Source: Hyphomicrobiales bacterium
GTDB taxonomy: Bacteria; Pseudomonadota; Alphaproteobacteria; Rhizobiales; CAJQND01
Direction: 5' to 3'
NCBI GenBank assembly: GCA_028285595.1
Contig: JANQOW010000066.1
Location: 126,350 to 190,349 of the forward strand
DNA length: 64,000 nucleotides
Part shown: in pieces, positions 8,778-16,875 of the stretch
Position numbering within the stretch: position 1 is the first letter of the stretch
Layout: the number at the start of each line of letters is the position of its first letter
Notes under the pieces: model-generated
The model's database searches: none
What the model was told of the DNA's origin: nothing
The model's input: the letters and a program-made list of their open reading frames with translations, nothing else
Translations under genes and position numbers: made by a program

Positions 8778-9752
8778 ATGTCAGCGGCCCATATTCACGC
8801 AATAATCTTGACCCTCAACGAAGAGCTACACATCCACCGATGCATCGAAAGCCTCCAGGGTGCATGCGCAACCATTACCGTCGTGGACAGCGGCTCTACC
8901 GACCGAACGGTGGAGATAGCGAAGGCGATGGGTGCAGAGATTCTACACAACAAATGGCTCAACTACGCGACACAGATGAATTTCGGCATTGACGCGTGCG
9001 CTGATCGCGGCGGTTGGCTGCTGAGGATCGACGCGGACGAGATCCTTGACGCCGACAGCCGGGAGACATTGGAGACTGCCGTAGAACGAGCAAGCAATGA
9101 GATCGATGGCCTGCTCGTCCAACGGCGCATCCACTTCCTCGGCCGTCGCATCAAATATGGCGGCATAGAACCAAGCTGGCAGTTGCGACTTTGGCGCAAT
9201 GGTTCGGGGCGATGCGAGATCCGTTGGATGGATGAGCACATCAGGGTGGAAGGACGTGTCGAGAAGTCGGCGTTAGTATTTTCCGATATCAATCTGAACT
9301 CCCTAACTTGGTGGACGGACAAGCACAACAGTTATGCCTCACGCGAAGCCATTGATGCCCTGAACAAGACCTTCAAGTTTTTACCTGATGATCGGCTCGA
9401 TCAGGGCGGCGCAAGCCCTCAAGCAAAGATAAGGCGTTTATTGAAGAATTCGGTGTACATGAAACTGCCAGGCGGAGTGCGCGCCATGGTGTACTTCCTC
9501 TATCGCTACTTTTTACGTCTTGGGCTTCTGGATGGGCGACCAGGCTTCTACTTTCATTTGATGCAAGGCCTGTGGTACCGCACGCTTGTCGACGCAAAGA
9601 TGATGGAGATCCTCCAGCATGCCGCAAAACACGACACATCAATCACAGACGCGATCGAGGCGCGGACCGGATTCAATCCGGTCTCTGAGAAGATGAGGTC
9701 GGCCGCTTCAAAGCAAGTTACCGATCAACAGTCTCTGCCGAACCCACAGTAA
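8778..9752 (+). CDS. glycosyltransferase family 2 protein (WaaE/KdtX-like)
   Basis: This 324-residue GT-A enzyme has the N-terminal nucleotide-binding segment AIILTLNEELHIHRCIESL, VVDSGSTDRTVEIA, and the metal-binding DxD-type motif LLRIDADEIL near residues 82-91. The C-terminal third has a hydrophobic, basic region (YFLYRYFLRLGLLDGRPGF) common in this WaaE-like subgroup, probably for membrane association. It should transfer one sugar onto the growing repeat unit. It is 27 bases downstream of the acetyltransferase and in the same apparent operon. Confidence 0.86.
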   Translation: MSAAHIHAIILTLNEELHIHRCIESLQGACATITVVDSGSTDRTVEIAKAMGAEILHNKWLNYATQMNFGIDACADRGGWLLRIDADEILDADSRETLETAVERASNEIDGLLVQRRIHFLGRRIKYGGIEPSWQLRLWRNGSGRCEIRWMDEHIRVEGRVEKSALVFSDINLNSLTWWTDKHNSYASREAIDALNKTFKFLPDDRLDQGGASPQAKIRRLLKNSVYMKLPGGVRAMVYFLYRYFLRLGLLDGRPGFYFHLMQGLWYRTLVDAKMMEILQHAAKHDTSITDAIEARTGFNPVSEKMRSAASKQVTDQQSLPNPQ

Positions 9753-9793
9753 TCAGACCGAACAACCATTAGCGAACACGTCCGCTAGATTCA

Positions 9794-10447
9794 ATGGACA
9801 AGTTCGCGTTCCCGAGAAATCTCAAAATGAGCGAAATACAAAACCTCGAGTACAATTACGATTCCGGTGAACTCAATCCATCGCATAGCTATCTATTGCC
9901 CGCGGTTGAACGAATTGTGGTTGAAAGAAACCCGTCTCGCATCTTTGATCTGGGGTGCGGCAACGGGAGCACTGCGAGCGTGCTGACCAAACATGCTCCG
10001 GTTGATGGGGTCGATATCTCGGTGTCTGCGATCGCCCACGCCAATAAGACCTATCCGGAACTAAAGCTCGATCAAAGATCAGTGTACGAGGATCTTTCAG
10101 GGGAATATGGACAGTACCCGATGGTCGTTAGTCTGGAAGTTGTCGAACATCTCTATGATCCGCGCACCTATGCCCACAACATGTTCAGTTTGGTGGCGCC
10201 GGGCGGAGTGGCCGTGGTCTCAACCCCTTACCACGGATACATAAAGAACGTCGCGCTGGCCGTCTCAGGCAAGCTCGATAATCATTTCACTGCTTTGTGG
10301 GACGGGGGCCACATCAAGTTCTGGTCCATGAAAACGCTGAGCACACTGCTCGAGGAAGCCGGCTTCAAAGATATCGAGTTTCTGAGGGTCGGCCGGATTC
10401 CAGCCCTAGCAAAATCAATGATTGCAATCGCCCACAGAAGTGTCTGA
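9794..10447 (+). CDS. class I SAM-dependent methyltransferase
   Basis: This 217-residue protein has SAM motif I, RIFDLGCGNGSTASVL, near residues 45-60, the acidic strand-2 end VDGVDIS, and motif LEVVEHLYDPRTYAHN. These match the UbiG/Methyltransf_11-23 group seen in glycan loci. It is followed by APGGVAVVSTPYHGY, a typical post-II segment. Target atom and substrate are unknown. The neighbours make a sugar O-methylation likely, alongside the FkbM enzyme, so the glycan may carry more than one methyl group. It lies 41 bases downstream of the GT2 gene. Confidence 0.8.
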   Translation: MDKFAFPRNLKMSEIQNLEYNYDSGELNPSHSYLLPAVERIVVERNPSRIFDLGCGNGSTASVLTKHAPVDGVDISVSAIAHANKTYPELKLDQRSVYEDLSGEYGQYPMVVSLEVVEHLYDPRTYAHNMFSLVAPGGVAVVSTPYHGYIKNVALAVSGKLDNHFTALWDGGHIKFWSMKTLSTLLEEAGFKDIEFLRVGRIPALAKSMIAIAHRSV

Positions 10448-10483
10448 AACACCTGTTCGGAAGTGTAAAATGGAACCTGAGCT

Positions 10484-11428
10484 TTGAACAAGATCACGCC
10501 CAAGCTGGTCTTTATCACGGGCCCTGGTCGGTCAGGGTCGACCATGTTGGATCTGATGTTGGGCGGGTCACCTTTTGTCACATCATTGGGCGAAGTTCAT
10601 CGCCTCAACAGCGACGCAATCCTGAACACAGCGCCCTGCACCTGCGGGCAGCCGATACTGTCCTGCCCATTCTGGAACGAGGTTGAAGAGCACGTTATCG
10701 CGAACCAAAGCGGCAGCGTTACCGGTCGTCCACTTGAAAATATGGACATGATGATCCGCAAGGACGACTGCAGAGGACTTTGCAACGCATTGGAGCGCAT
10801 TGTTCTACTCCTAGGAAGCCAGTGGATCTACGAACAGTGGCACAGACTGCTTGCACCCGCTGGACACAAGCAAGCTCTGGTCAACAGCTTCATTTGGTAT
10901 GACGCCGTTCGGGAGACTTCGGGTCGCCCGGTGGTCGTCGATTCCAGCAAGGACGCACGACGGCTCGGTTTGCTGTATCGCCATGCCCAGATGACGGGTG
11001 CGGATATCCGCCTTGTGTTTCTCGTCCGCGACGGACGGGGCGTCGCAGCGTCAGCTATGCGGCGCGAAGGCATTCCAATGGCTACCGCGGCGAAGCAATG
11101 GGCACAGGTGGTGCGCAAAACCCAGCTGACCCTTAAGTCAATCGGTACCGACAATTATCTGACGGTAAAATACGAAGACCTTTGCACCGACACCCAGAAT
11201 GAACTGGAGCGAATCTGTGCGCATCTTGGAATTCCTTACAATCCGCAAATGCAGGTTTTAGACAAATCGAATGCGCACATCATCGGCGGCAACCCAATGC
11301 GCTTTCGCAAAGCAGAAACAGTGATCAAACGCGATGAAGGGTGGCGGAAGCACCTCTCGGCGAACGAGCTTAGAGAGTTCAAGGATATCGCGGGGACTGA
11401 AGCTACCCTGCTCGGCTACACTGTCTGA
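10484..11428 (+). CDS. PAPS-dependent sulfotransferase
   Basis: This 314-residue protein starts at TTG 10484, the only start that keeps the 5'-phosphosulfate-binding loop. That loop, ITGPGRSGSTML, is at about residues 9-20. The 3'-phosphate-binding segment is LVFLVRDGRGVAASAMRREG near 178-197. A Cys-rich patch, CTCGQPILSCPFW, is common in bacterial polysaccharide-locus sulfotransferases. It would move sulfate from PAPS to a hydroxyl of the glycan. With SqdB in the same locus, it points to two distinct sulfur modifications on one polysaccharide. The family is clear; the acceptor is inferred from context. Confidence 0.85.
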   Translation: MNKITPKLVFITGPGRSGSTMLDLMLGGSPFVTSLGEVHRLNSDAILNTAPCTCGQPILSCPFWNEVEEHVIANQSGSVTGRPLENMDMMIRKDDCRGLCNALERIVLLLGSQWIYEQWHRLLAPAGHKQALVNSFIWYDAVRETSGRPVVVDSSKDARRLGLLYRHAQMTGADIRLVFLVRDGRGVAASAMRREGIPMATAAKQWAQVVRKTQLTLKSIGTDNYLTVKYEDLCTDTQNELERICAHLGIPYNPQMQVLDKSNAHIIGGNPMRFRKAETVIKRDEGWRKHLSANELREFKDIAGTEATLLGYTV

Positions 11429-11500
11429 GTTTTAGTGAATGAGCTTCGCACCAAAGCATATCAACGTCAGGGATTTGTATCCTTAGGGGAACCGTGCGCC

Positions 11501-12598
11501 ATGAAGAGAACGGAGTTCGCGATTACATATTCCATCAAGAACGAGGCTCAGCTTCTCCCACAAGTGATTGCAGTGGCTCGGGCGCTCGGCTGTGCACGGA
11601 TCTACATCTTCTTCGACGGCACGACGGACAGCTCCAGAGAAATCGCTTCAAGCTTTGAAGAAATCGTTTGCTTCGACAGCATCACACCGGAGCAGATTGA
11701 TAACCGGCCCGCTTGGATTGATCGGATCAGTCCTCGTTGGAACGAAAACATGGACGTGAGAAAACGCATCAGCACCTACTTCGCTGCGAACCATGCCGCC
11801 CGCGACGGTATTGAGTGGTTGCTGTGTATCGATCCTGACGAAGTTATGGTGCCGTCATTGACCGATCCGCTGACAAAAGAAAGCGTTCGCAATTTTCTGG
11901 ACCGCGTTCCGCACGATTGCAATCAGGTCCTCTTGAAAAATCACGAAGTTATCCCCCGCACACCACGCGTATCAAATCCGTTTGCCGAGTGTACCTCGTT
12001 CCATAATCGTTTCCCATTGACTGACCAAGTCTGGCGATACGCCAGAACTCTGTTCAATTCCGTTGTGAGTGATTCCAAATTGCGTGGTTGGTTGAGCTAT
12101 TACATCTACAATGCGAGGTTTGGGGGAGCGTATCCTCGCATGATGCACGATCCTCTGACCGGCCATTCAATTCCATCGGGATACTATCTGGGCTATTGGA
12201 ACCACAAATCGCTTGTGCGGACATCAGCAGCGCGCGATCTGATTTTTGACGTCCATCAGTGGCGCGCTAATCCAGGTGGGAGTCTGAAGTCGTGTACGGC
12301 GGGATCACTGTTGCACTACTTTCTATACGATGTTGATTCGGTGCGGGCGAAGTTCAAAGGCAAGCCCCGCCTCCACAGCTATACTGGTCATCACTACCAT
12401 CGCGCTGAACTCGCCCGCATAGCACGAGAGTATTCCGCTGAAGATTTTGAGACATTCTTCCGCAATTGCATCGCACTCGAGGACGATGCGCTGGCTAATG
12501 ATCTTAAAAGGCGTGGCATCATGCTGACTGTGGACAATGTTTCGCGTCTTTGCGCCGAAAGTTCGCAAGCGGACAATAAAGAAGCTATGCCGGTTTGA
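11501..12598 (+). CDS. glycosyltransferase, GT2/GT92-like
   Basis: I chose ATG 11501, behind an AGGGGA ribosome binding site, giving 365 aa. A GTG at 11435 in the same frame would add 22 residues without conserved sequence. The protein opens with FAITYSIKNEAQLLPQVI and an LGCARIYIFFDGTTD segment, then has a metal-binding WLLCIDPDEVMVP motif. This arrangement fits GT92/Glyco_tranf_2_4 proteins. It presumably adds a sugar to the repeat unit. A long, His-rich C-terminal part (HKSL, HHYHRAEL) is unassigned. Exact family and donor are uncertain. Confidence 0.72.
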   Translation: MKRTEFAITYSIKNEAQLLPQVIAVARALGCARIYIFFDGTTDSSREIASSFEEIVCFDSITPEQIDNRPAWIDRISPRWNENMDVRKRISTYFAANHAARDGIEWLLCIDPDEVMVPSLTDPLTKESVRNFLDRVPHDCNQVLLKNHEVIPRTPRVSNPFAECTSFHNRFPLTDQVWRYARTLFNSVVSDSKLRGWLSYYIYNARFGGAYPRMMHDPLTGHSIPSGYYLGYWNHKSLVRTSAARDLIFDVHQWRANPGGSLKSCTAGSLLHYFLYDVDSVRAKFKGKPRLHSYTGHHYHRAELARIAREYSAEDFETFFRNCIALEDDALANDLKRRGIMLTVDNVSRLCAESSQADNKEAMPV

Positions 12599-12675
12599 CC
12601 TTCCAGTAAGTTCTCGTCCAAAAGGAGTAGTCCATCCCCCACCCTAAGTTTGCTCCTCGCGTCGCCGCAAGTTGC

Positions 12676-13920
12676 TTGCTTGCGATCTTACTGATCCTGC
12701 CGCTCCAGCTCTATCTGACGCAGTCGCGCGGGGCTGACAGACCTGGTTGGAGCAACATTGAGCCGTTCAACATGCGCGGCGGCCTCAAAGTCTTCTGGAA
12801 CGTGAGCGATCGCTCCAACGGTGCGAACATGGCCCAAGCGCTCGCACGGGGCTTTGAACCAGTAACACTCCTAAACACATTCGCGGATTATCCAGGCGAC
12901 CAGAAACAAAACATTGCGCATTTCGTCGGGCGCAAAAACAAGAACCCATGGAAGAAGCCGCCCTATTTCAAGGACATTATCCAACGCAACATCGCGCAAC
13001 GCGAAAACAATGGTGGAATTTTCGTCAACGACATTGAGATCGGCTTTGAACAGGAAGCCGCGAGAGCCTGGGCGGATGAGACTGCTCGCAAATACTCAGG
13101 TCACGAGAGTTTCAGCACGTTCGAGGCAGCATATTATCAGGAATGGGCAACTTGGTTCTGGCAACCAGCGAAATGGACGAAGCAACAATATCCCAATCAG
13201 CCAACCGGTCTCTATGGACCACAAGCATTCCGTCGCGACTACTGGGGAATCAGCGGTAAGTCAGCGCAACAAATCGACGGAACGCACGCAAATGACCATC
13301 TGTTATGGCAACACATTGATCCGTATATCGACTTCTACGTCGCAAGCATCTACGTCTTTTATAATCAACCCGGGTCGGTCTACTACATGGCCGCGAACGT
13401 GGAAGAAAACTTCGCCCGCACCCGCCAATTCGGCAACAAGCCTGTCTACGCTTACGAGTGGCTGCGGTACCACAACTCAAACAAATGGGAAAACAACCGT
13501 GAGCTCGATCCCTATCTGGTCGAAGCGATGGCCATCATTCCGTTTTTCAGCGGTGCCAAGGGCATCGTCCTCTGGGGCCATGAAGTACAAATCAAGTCCG
13601 ACGAAACCTATCCCTTCGATAACTTGCCGCTCTTTGTCTCGCACGTGAAACGCGTGGCCCGACTGTCGGATAAGATCGGTCGCGCCCGGTTGGAAATAGA
13701 CACCCCTGCCCACGTTCTTTGGAAAAGCAAGCGACCACTGGTCCGGCAGATGATTGTGAAGGAGGGCGAATGCATAGTGATGGCCGTTAACCCTTGGCAA
13801 AGCGAACAATCTGAATCGCGACAAACGATCCAATGCGGTACAGAATCCGCGGAGGTTACAATGCGGGGCCAACGCGTAACATTACTCCATATCAATAGGC
13901 GCCAATTGACCGAGTACTAG
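12676..13920 (+). CDS. exported protein of unknown family, possible glycoside hydrolase
   Basis: This is a 414-residue product from TTG 12676. An in-frame ATC at 12634, six bases after a perfect AAAGGAG, would add a basic n-region and give a better signal-anchor ahead of the hydrophobic stretch LLAILLILPLQLYL, so the true start is unsettled. The mature part is rich in Trp, Tyr and Asn. Its order of motifs, KVFWNVS, GIFVNDIEIGF with a D-x-E pair (Asp119/Glu121), NDHLLWQ, KPVYAYEWLRYH and GAKGIVLWG, recalls GH56/GH18-like TIM barrels. I infer a periplasmic or secreted enzyme that trims or cuts the locus polysaccharide. The family is not established. It is the last gene of the locus. Confidence 0.6.
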   Translation: MLAILLILPLQLYLTQSRGADRPGWSNIEPFNMRGGLKVFWNVSDRSNGANMAQALARGFEPVTLLNTFADYPGDQKQNIAHFVGRKNKNPWKKPPYFKDIIQRNIAQRENNGGIFVNDIEIGFEQEAARAWADETARKYSGHESFSTFEAAYYQEWATWFWQPAKWTKQQYPNQPTGLYGPQAFRRDYWGISGKSAQQIDGTHANDHLLWQHIDPYIDFYVASIYVFYNQPGSVYYMAANVEENFARTRQFGNKPVYAYEWLRYHNSNKWENNRELDPYLVEAMAIIPFFSGAKGIVLWGHEVQIKSDETYPFDNLPLFVSHVKRVARLSDKIGRARLEIDTPAHVLWKSKRPLVRQMIVKEGECIVMAVNPWQSEQSESRQTIQCGTESAEVTMRGQRVTLLHINRRQLTEY

Positions 13921-13944
13921 AGCTAAAACCAACTTAGTTTTTTT
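13921..13944 (+). terminator. weak candidate terminator at the end of the polysaccharide locus
   Basis: A short stem (AGCTAA with TTAGTT, one G-T pair) around a seven-base loop is followed by a run of seven T, directly after the stop codon of the exported protein. The stem is weak, so confidence is modest. The position is right for ending the long + strand transcription unit. Confidence 0.4.
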
Positions 13945-14004
13945 CAACCGAACGTATGTAAGATCTGGATTGTACACTCTGCATTTTTGCAAAACCCTTT
14001 CCCC

Positions 14005-14556
14005 CTAAAGCCCTTTAAGCCGCGCCATAGACCAAGCAGCGGCATGATGCATGATCGCAACGCGGCCATCGAAAACCGCCGCATCAACCTCCTCCACAGC
14101 CATCTCAACCAACTTCATTTCCTCCAAATCCCCGGATGCCGGCTCGCAAAGCCGCCGACAGTCACGGTGGATGAAATAGTTCCCCAAACATCCGCCCTGG
14201 TTACCATTATCCACAAACTCTCCAAGATGCTCAGCCGAGCGCGCCTCAAGACCTGTTTCCTCTATCAATTCTCGTGAACACGCCGCTAGCGGCTCTTCTC
14301 CCTCCTCAACAAATCCCGCCGGAAACGTAAGGGATACCCGCCCGGGTCCATGCTTGTATTGGCGGATCATGAGAATGCTCCCGCCTTCCAGTTGAGGCAC
14401 CGTGATCACAAAAGGCGACAGCCGCACCTGATAGAAGTCCTCAACGACCCGCCCGTCCCCAATCTCAACGGCCTGCTTGGTGAGGCGTACATAGGGCTTG
14501 GCTTCAAATATCACCGTCTCAGAAACGGTCCGCCATTCTTTCAACTGCTCACTCAC
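14005..14556 (-). CDS. Nudix hydrolase, ADP-ribose pyrophosphatase-like
   Basis: I chose the GTG start at 14556 because GGAGGT stands five bases before it, giving 183 aa; the longest frame reaches 14607. The Nudix box is complete: GFVEEGEEPLAACSRELIEE followed by TGL matches GX5EX7REUXEEXGU. Upstream, ILMIRQYKHGPGR and TFPAGF are typical of the ADP-ribose/NDP-sugar pyrophosphatase branch. It probably hydrolyses a nucleoside diphosphate linked to a small moiety in the cytoplasm. It points toward the polysaccharide locus and may be convergent with it by chance. The substrate is not certain. Confidence 0.82.
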   Translation of the reverse strand: MSEQLKEWRTVSETVIFEAKPYVRLTKQAVEIGDGRVVEDFYQVRLSPFVITVPQLEGGSILMIRQYKHGPGRVSLTFPAGFVEEGEEPLAACSRELIEETGLEARSAEHLGEFVDNGNQGGCLGNYFIHRDCRRLCEPASGDLEEMKLVEMAVEEVDAAVFDGRVAIMHHAAAWSMARLKGL

Positions 14557-14669
14557 GTCAACCTCCCGTCCGGTTACAATTGAAACACAATGCCAAGGCC
14601 CCAGCAATCAGACTGAAACACCGCTCCGCCACTGTTCCGGCCTCAGCCAAAGGCCAAAAGGAGCCGTTG

Positions 14670-15656
14670 ATGCCGACCCTCGCCAGCACCAATCCCCTGC
14701 CTCAACTCACCGGCAAGCTCTGCCTCACAGAAGGTGGCATTGAAACCTACATGCAGTACAAAAAAGGGCACGCGTTCCGCCACTTCTGCCTGTTCGACCT
14801 CATGGACCGCCCAGAGGCGCGCGCTGATCTGCGCACCTATCACGAGGATCTCATCAAGGTCGCCCTCAAACACAAGGTGGGCGCAATTCTCGATGGTGTG
14901 CACTACCGCACCAGCCGCGACTGGGGCGAGTTGCTTGGGTACTCCAAGCAAGGGCTCAAAGAGGTCGTCATCCAAGGGATTGAATTCTACAAAGACCTCG
15001 CCCGCCAATACCAAACCGCCGACAGTCCCATGCCCGTCAGCGGTGTGGTGGGCCCGCGCGGCGATGCCTACAAGGTCGGGCGCATCATGTCAGCAGACGA
15101 AGCCGAAGACTATCACGCAGAGCAGTTGGAAACCATGAAACAGGCCGGCGCCGATTTCGCGACCGCCCTTACCTTCTCCCAAGTTGATGAAGCCATCGGC
15201 GTGGTGCGCGCGGCCCAAGCTATTGACCTGCCTGTGGTCGTCTCGTTCGCGCTCGGAGCAGGTGGCCGACTGAAAACCGGTGTGGACCTAAGCGACGCCA
15301 TCGAAACGGTTGACGAGGCGACCGGTAATGGCCCCGTCTATTTCATGATCAACTGCACACACCCCGTCGACTTTGCTCCGGCCTTTAAGGCCCCCGGCCC
15401 GTGGGTCAAACGCCTTTGCGGCTTGAGACCAAACGCTTCAAGTCTTGCCCATGGTGTGTTGTGCCAGTTGGGCCATTTGGAAGAAGGCAATCCGGTGGAG
15501 TTGGGTCAGCAAATGGCGGATATGGCCCGGCGCTTTTCCCACATCACCGTTTGGGGTGGTTGCTGCGGAACCGATGCTGTCCACGTCGACGAAATTGCAA
15601 AAGCTGTATTAAGCGCGCGCAAGACCGATCAGCCGGAGTTCGCGGCCACCGGCTAA
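14670..15656 (+). CDS. homocysteine S-methyltransferase family protein
   Basis: ATG 14670 follows AAAGGAG by six bases, giving 328 aa. The protein has the family TIM-barrel N-terminus LCLTEGGIETYM and the zinc-binding elements INCTHP and GGCCGTDAVHVDEI, with the paired C-terminal cysteines of the BHMT/MHT group. It would transfer a methyl group to homocysteine from a donor such as S-methylmethionine, SAM or a betaine. In place of the usual aspartate/glycine-rich opening (GAMGT-like) it has GGIET, seen in a sub-branch of uncertain donor. The sarcosine oxidase genes lie far away (53 kb), so any betaine link is speculative. It is divergent from the Nudix gene. Confidence 0.82.
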   Translation: MPTLASTNPLPQLTGKLCLTEGGIETYMQYKKGHAFRHFCLFDLMDRPEARADLRTYHEDLIKVALKHKVGAILDGVHYRTSRDWGELLGYSKQGLKEVVIQGIEFYKDLARQYQTADSPMPVSGVVGPRGDAYKVGRIMSADEAEDYHAEQLETMKQAGADFATALTFSQVDEAIGVVRAAQAIDLPVVVSFALGAGGRLKTGVDLSDAIETVDEATGNGPVYFMINCTHPVDFAPAFKAPGPWVKRLCGLRPNASSLAHGVLCQLGHLEEGNPVELGQQMADMARRFSHITVWGGCCGTDAVHVDEIAKAVLSARKTDQPEFAATG

Positions 15657-15800
15657 GCCCGTACTCCAAGTCCACTCCCAACGGAACCTGCGCGACCGAC
15701 CATAATGCCCAATTGAGACGATCAGTGGCGCAGGCTGGTCAGGGAGTGACAACCTTGAACTCAAATACCAGATCTACTTAGTGATCGAAGTTTAGCCTGC

Positions 15801-15868
15801 GATTGGGTCAAACGGTAGTAGTAAGCTACTACATCGGTCTAATAGCACTAGACCGACAGCGCCCAATC
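15801..15868. other. 68-base three-stem (three-way-junction-like) structure
   Basis: An outer perfect stem, GATTGGG at 15801-15807 with CCCAATC at 15862-15868, encloses two perfect hairpins. One is GTAGTAG (15815-15821) with CTACTAC (15826-15832) around a TAAG loop. The other is TCGGTCTA (15834-15841) with TAGACCGA (15849-15856). The structure overlaps the last codons and stop of the minus-strand aminotransferase gene. It does not fit a tRNA cloverleaf. It could be a 3' processing or termination structure, a mobile-element attachment site or a small RNA element. Confidence 0.45.
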
Positions 15869-16708
15869 CCAATAGGCCTCGCGGGCCTGCCGGGTCACTG
15901 GCCCAACCTGGTAATTGGTATCATCAAACGCCACAACAGGCGTAACCTTAGCCAGGTTGCCGGACATGAAGACTTCATCGGCTGCATGGAAATCGTCAAA
16001 CGACAACACAGTCTCATGCACTTTGCGACCTGCCTGGCGCAAAAGGCCGATATGGCGCTGGCGCGTGATCCCGTTGAGAAACGTTCCGTTCGGTATCGGT
16101 GTGAACACTTCACCGTCCTTCACCATGAAGATGTTGGAGGTGGCCGTCTCCGCCACATTGCCCATAGCATCGGCCACCAGCGCATTTGAGAAGCCCTTCT
16201 TCATGGCCTCACGCAACATCCGTCCGTTGTTGGGATAAAGACAGGCTGCTTTCGCCTCCACCGTGGCCATGCTTTGCAGCGGCCTGCAAAACCGGGTGGT
16301 GGTGAGCGTGGCGGTCGCGCTTTCCGGCGGCATGGGGACAAGCTCTAGACCAATCGCAAACCCAACCGAGTCTGGATCCACCGTTATGAAACCAGGTCCA
16401 GGTTCAATCGGCCAATACATCGGGCGAATATAGATCGCAGCATCCGGCGCGAACTTTTTCAATCCGTCGCGAATGATGCCTTCGATCTTTTCAGGCGTCA
16501 GGGTGGGGATCATATCGAGCGCTTCTGCGGAGCGATTGATCCGGGCGCAGTGCAAACTCAGATCCGGCACCACGCCGTTGGCCTGGCGCGCGCCATCAAA
16601 CACCAACGTACCGTTCCAAGTGGCCTGGTCGCAGGCCCTGAGCACCGGCACATTGCCTTCGTGCCAGTCACCTTCAAAGTAAGTCCAAACCACCTCGCCG
16701 TTCGGCAT
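15848..16708 (-). CDS. class IV aminotransferase, branched-chain amino acid type
   Basis: From ATG 16708 this gives 286 aa; a TTG two codons earlier is less likely. The PLP lysine lies in ATVEAKAACLYPNN, followed by the class IV signature stretch around VADAMGNVAETATSNIFMV and a C-terminal EVFMSGNLAKVTPV, all typical of IlvE/DAT-fold enzymes. It probably moves amino groups between glutamate and branched-chain keto acids. D-amino-acid or 4-amino-4-deoxychorismate activities in the same fold cannot be ruled out. Its 3' end carries the three-stem structure. The start faces the GNAT gene across about 165 bases that must hold both promoters. Confidence 0.82.
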   Translation of the reverse strand: MPNGEVVWTYFEGDWHEGNVPVLRACDQATWNGTLVFDGARQANGVVPDLSLHCARINRSAEALDMIPTLTPEKIEGIIRDGLKKFAPDAAIYIRPMYWPIEPGPGFITVDPDSVGFAIGLELVPMPPESATATLTTTRFCRPLQSMATVEAKAACLYPNNGRMLREAMKKGFSNALVADAMGNVAETATSNIFMVKDGEVFTPIPNGTFLNGITRQRHIGLLRQAGRKVHETVLSFDDFHAADEVFMSGNLAKVTPVVAFDDTNYQVGPVTRQAREAYWDWALSV

Positions 16709-16875
16709 GATCAAGCACCTAGTTTATGAAATCCCGCAAGAGAAGAGCCATGTAGCACGAACTCGCGCCATGACGAAAGCAGATGAAATCACCACCCTCA
16801 CAAATCGCGACACCCACCCCAAAAGTCTGTTAGTCAGACAGGCAGAAGACAGCGCAGTAGATTCACAGGCCACTC

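Noticed and set aside
14600-14670. Cobalamin or SAM riboswitch before the homocysteine methyltransferase
   Set aside because: GCCACTG occurs near 14,630, but the rest of a B12 element is missing, the space is only about 110 bases, and no SAM-riboswitch core is seen.
15801-15868. tRNA gene
   Set aside because: The closing stem has seven pairs, but only two inner stems exist and they have seven and eight pairs; no anticodon arm, T-loop or CCA context.
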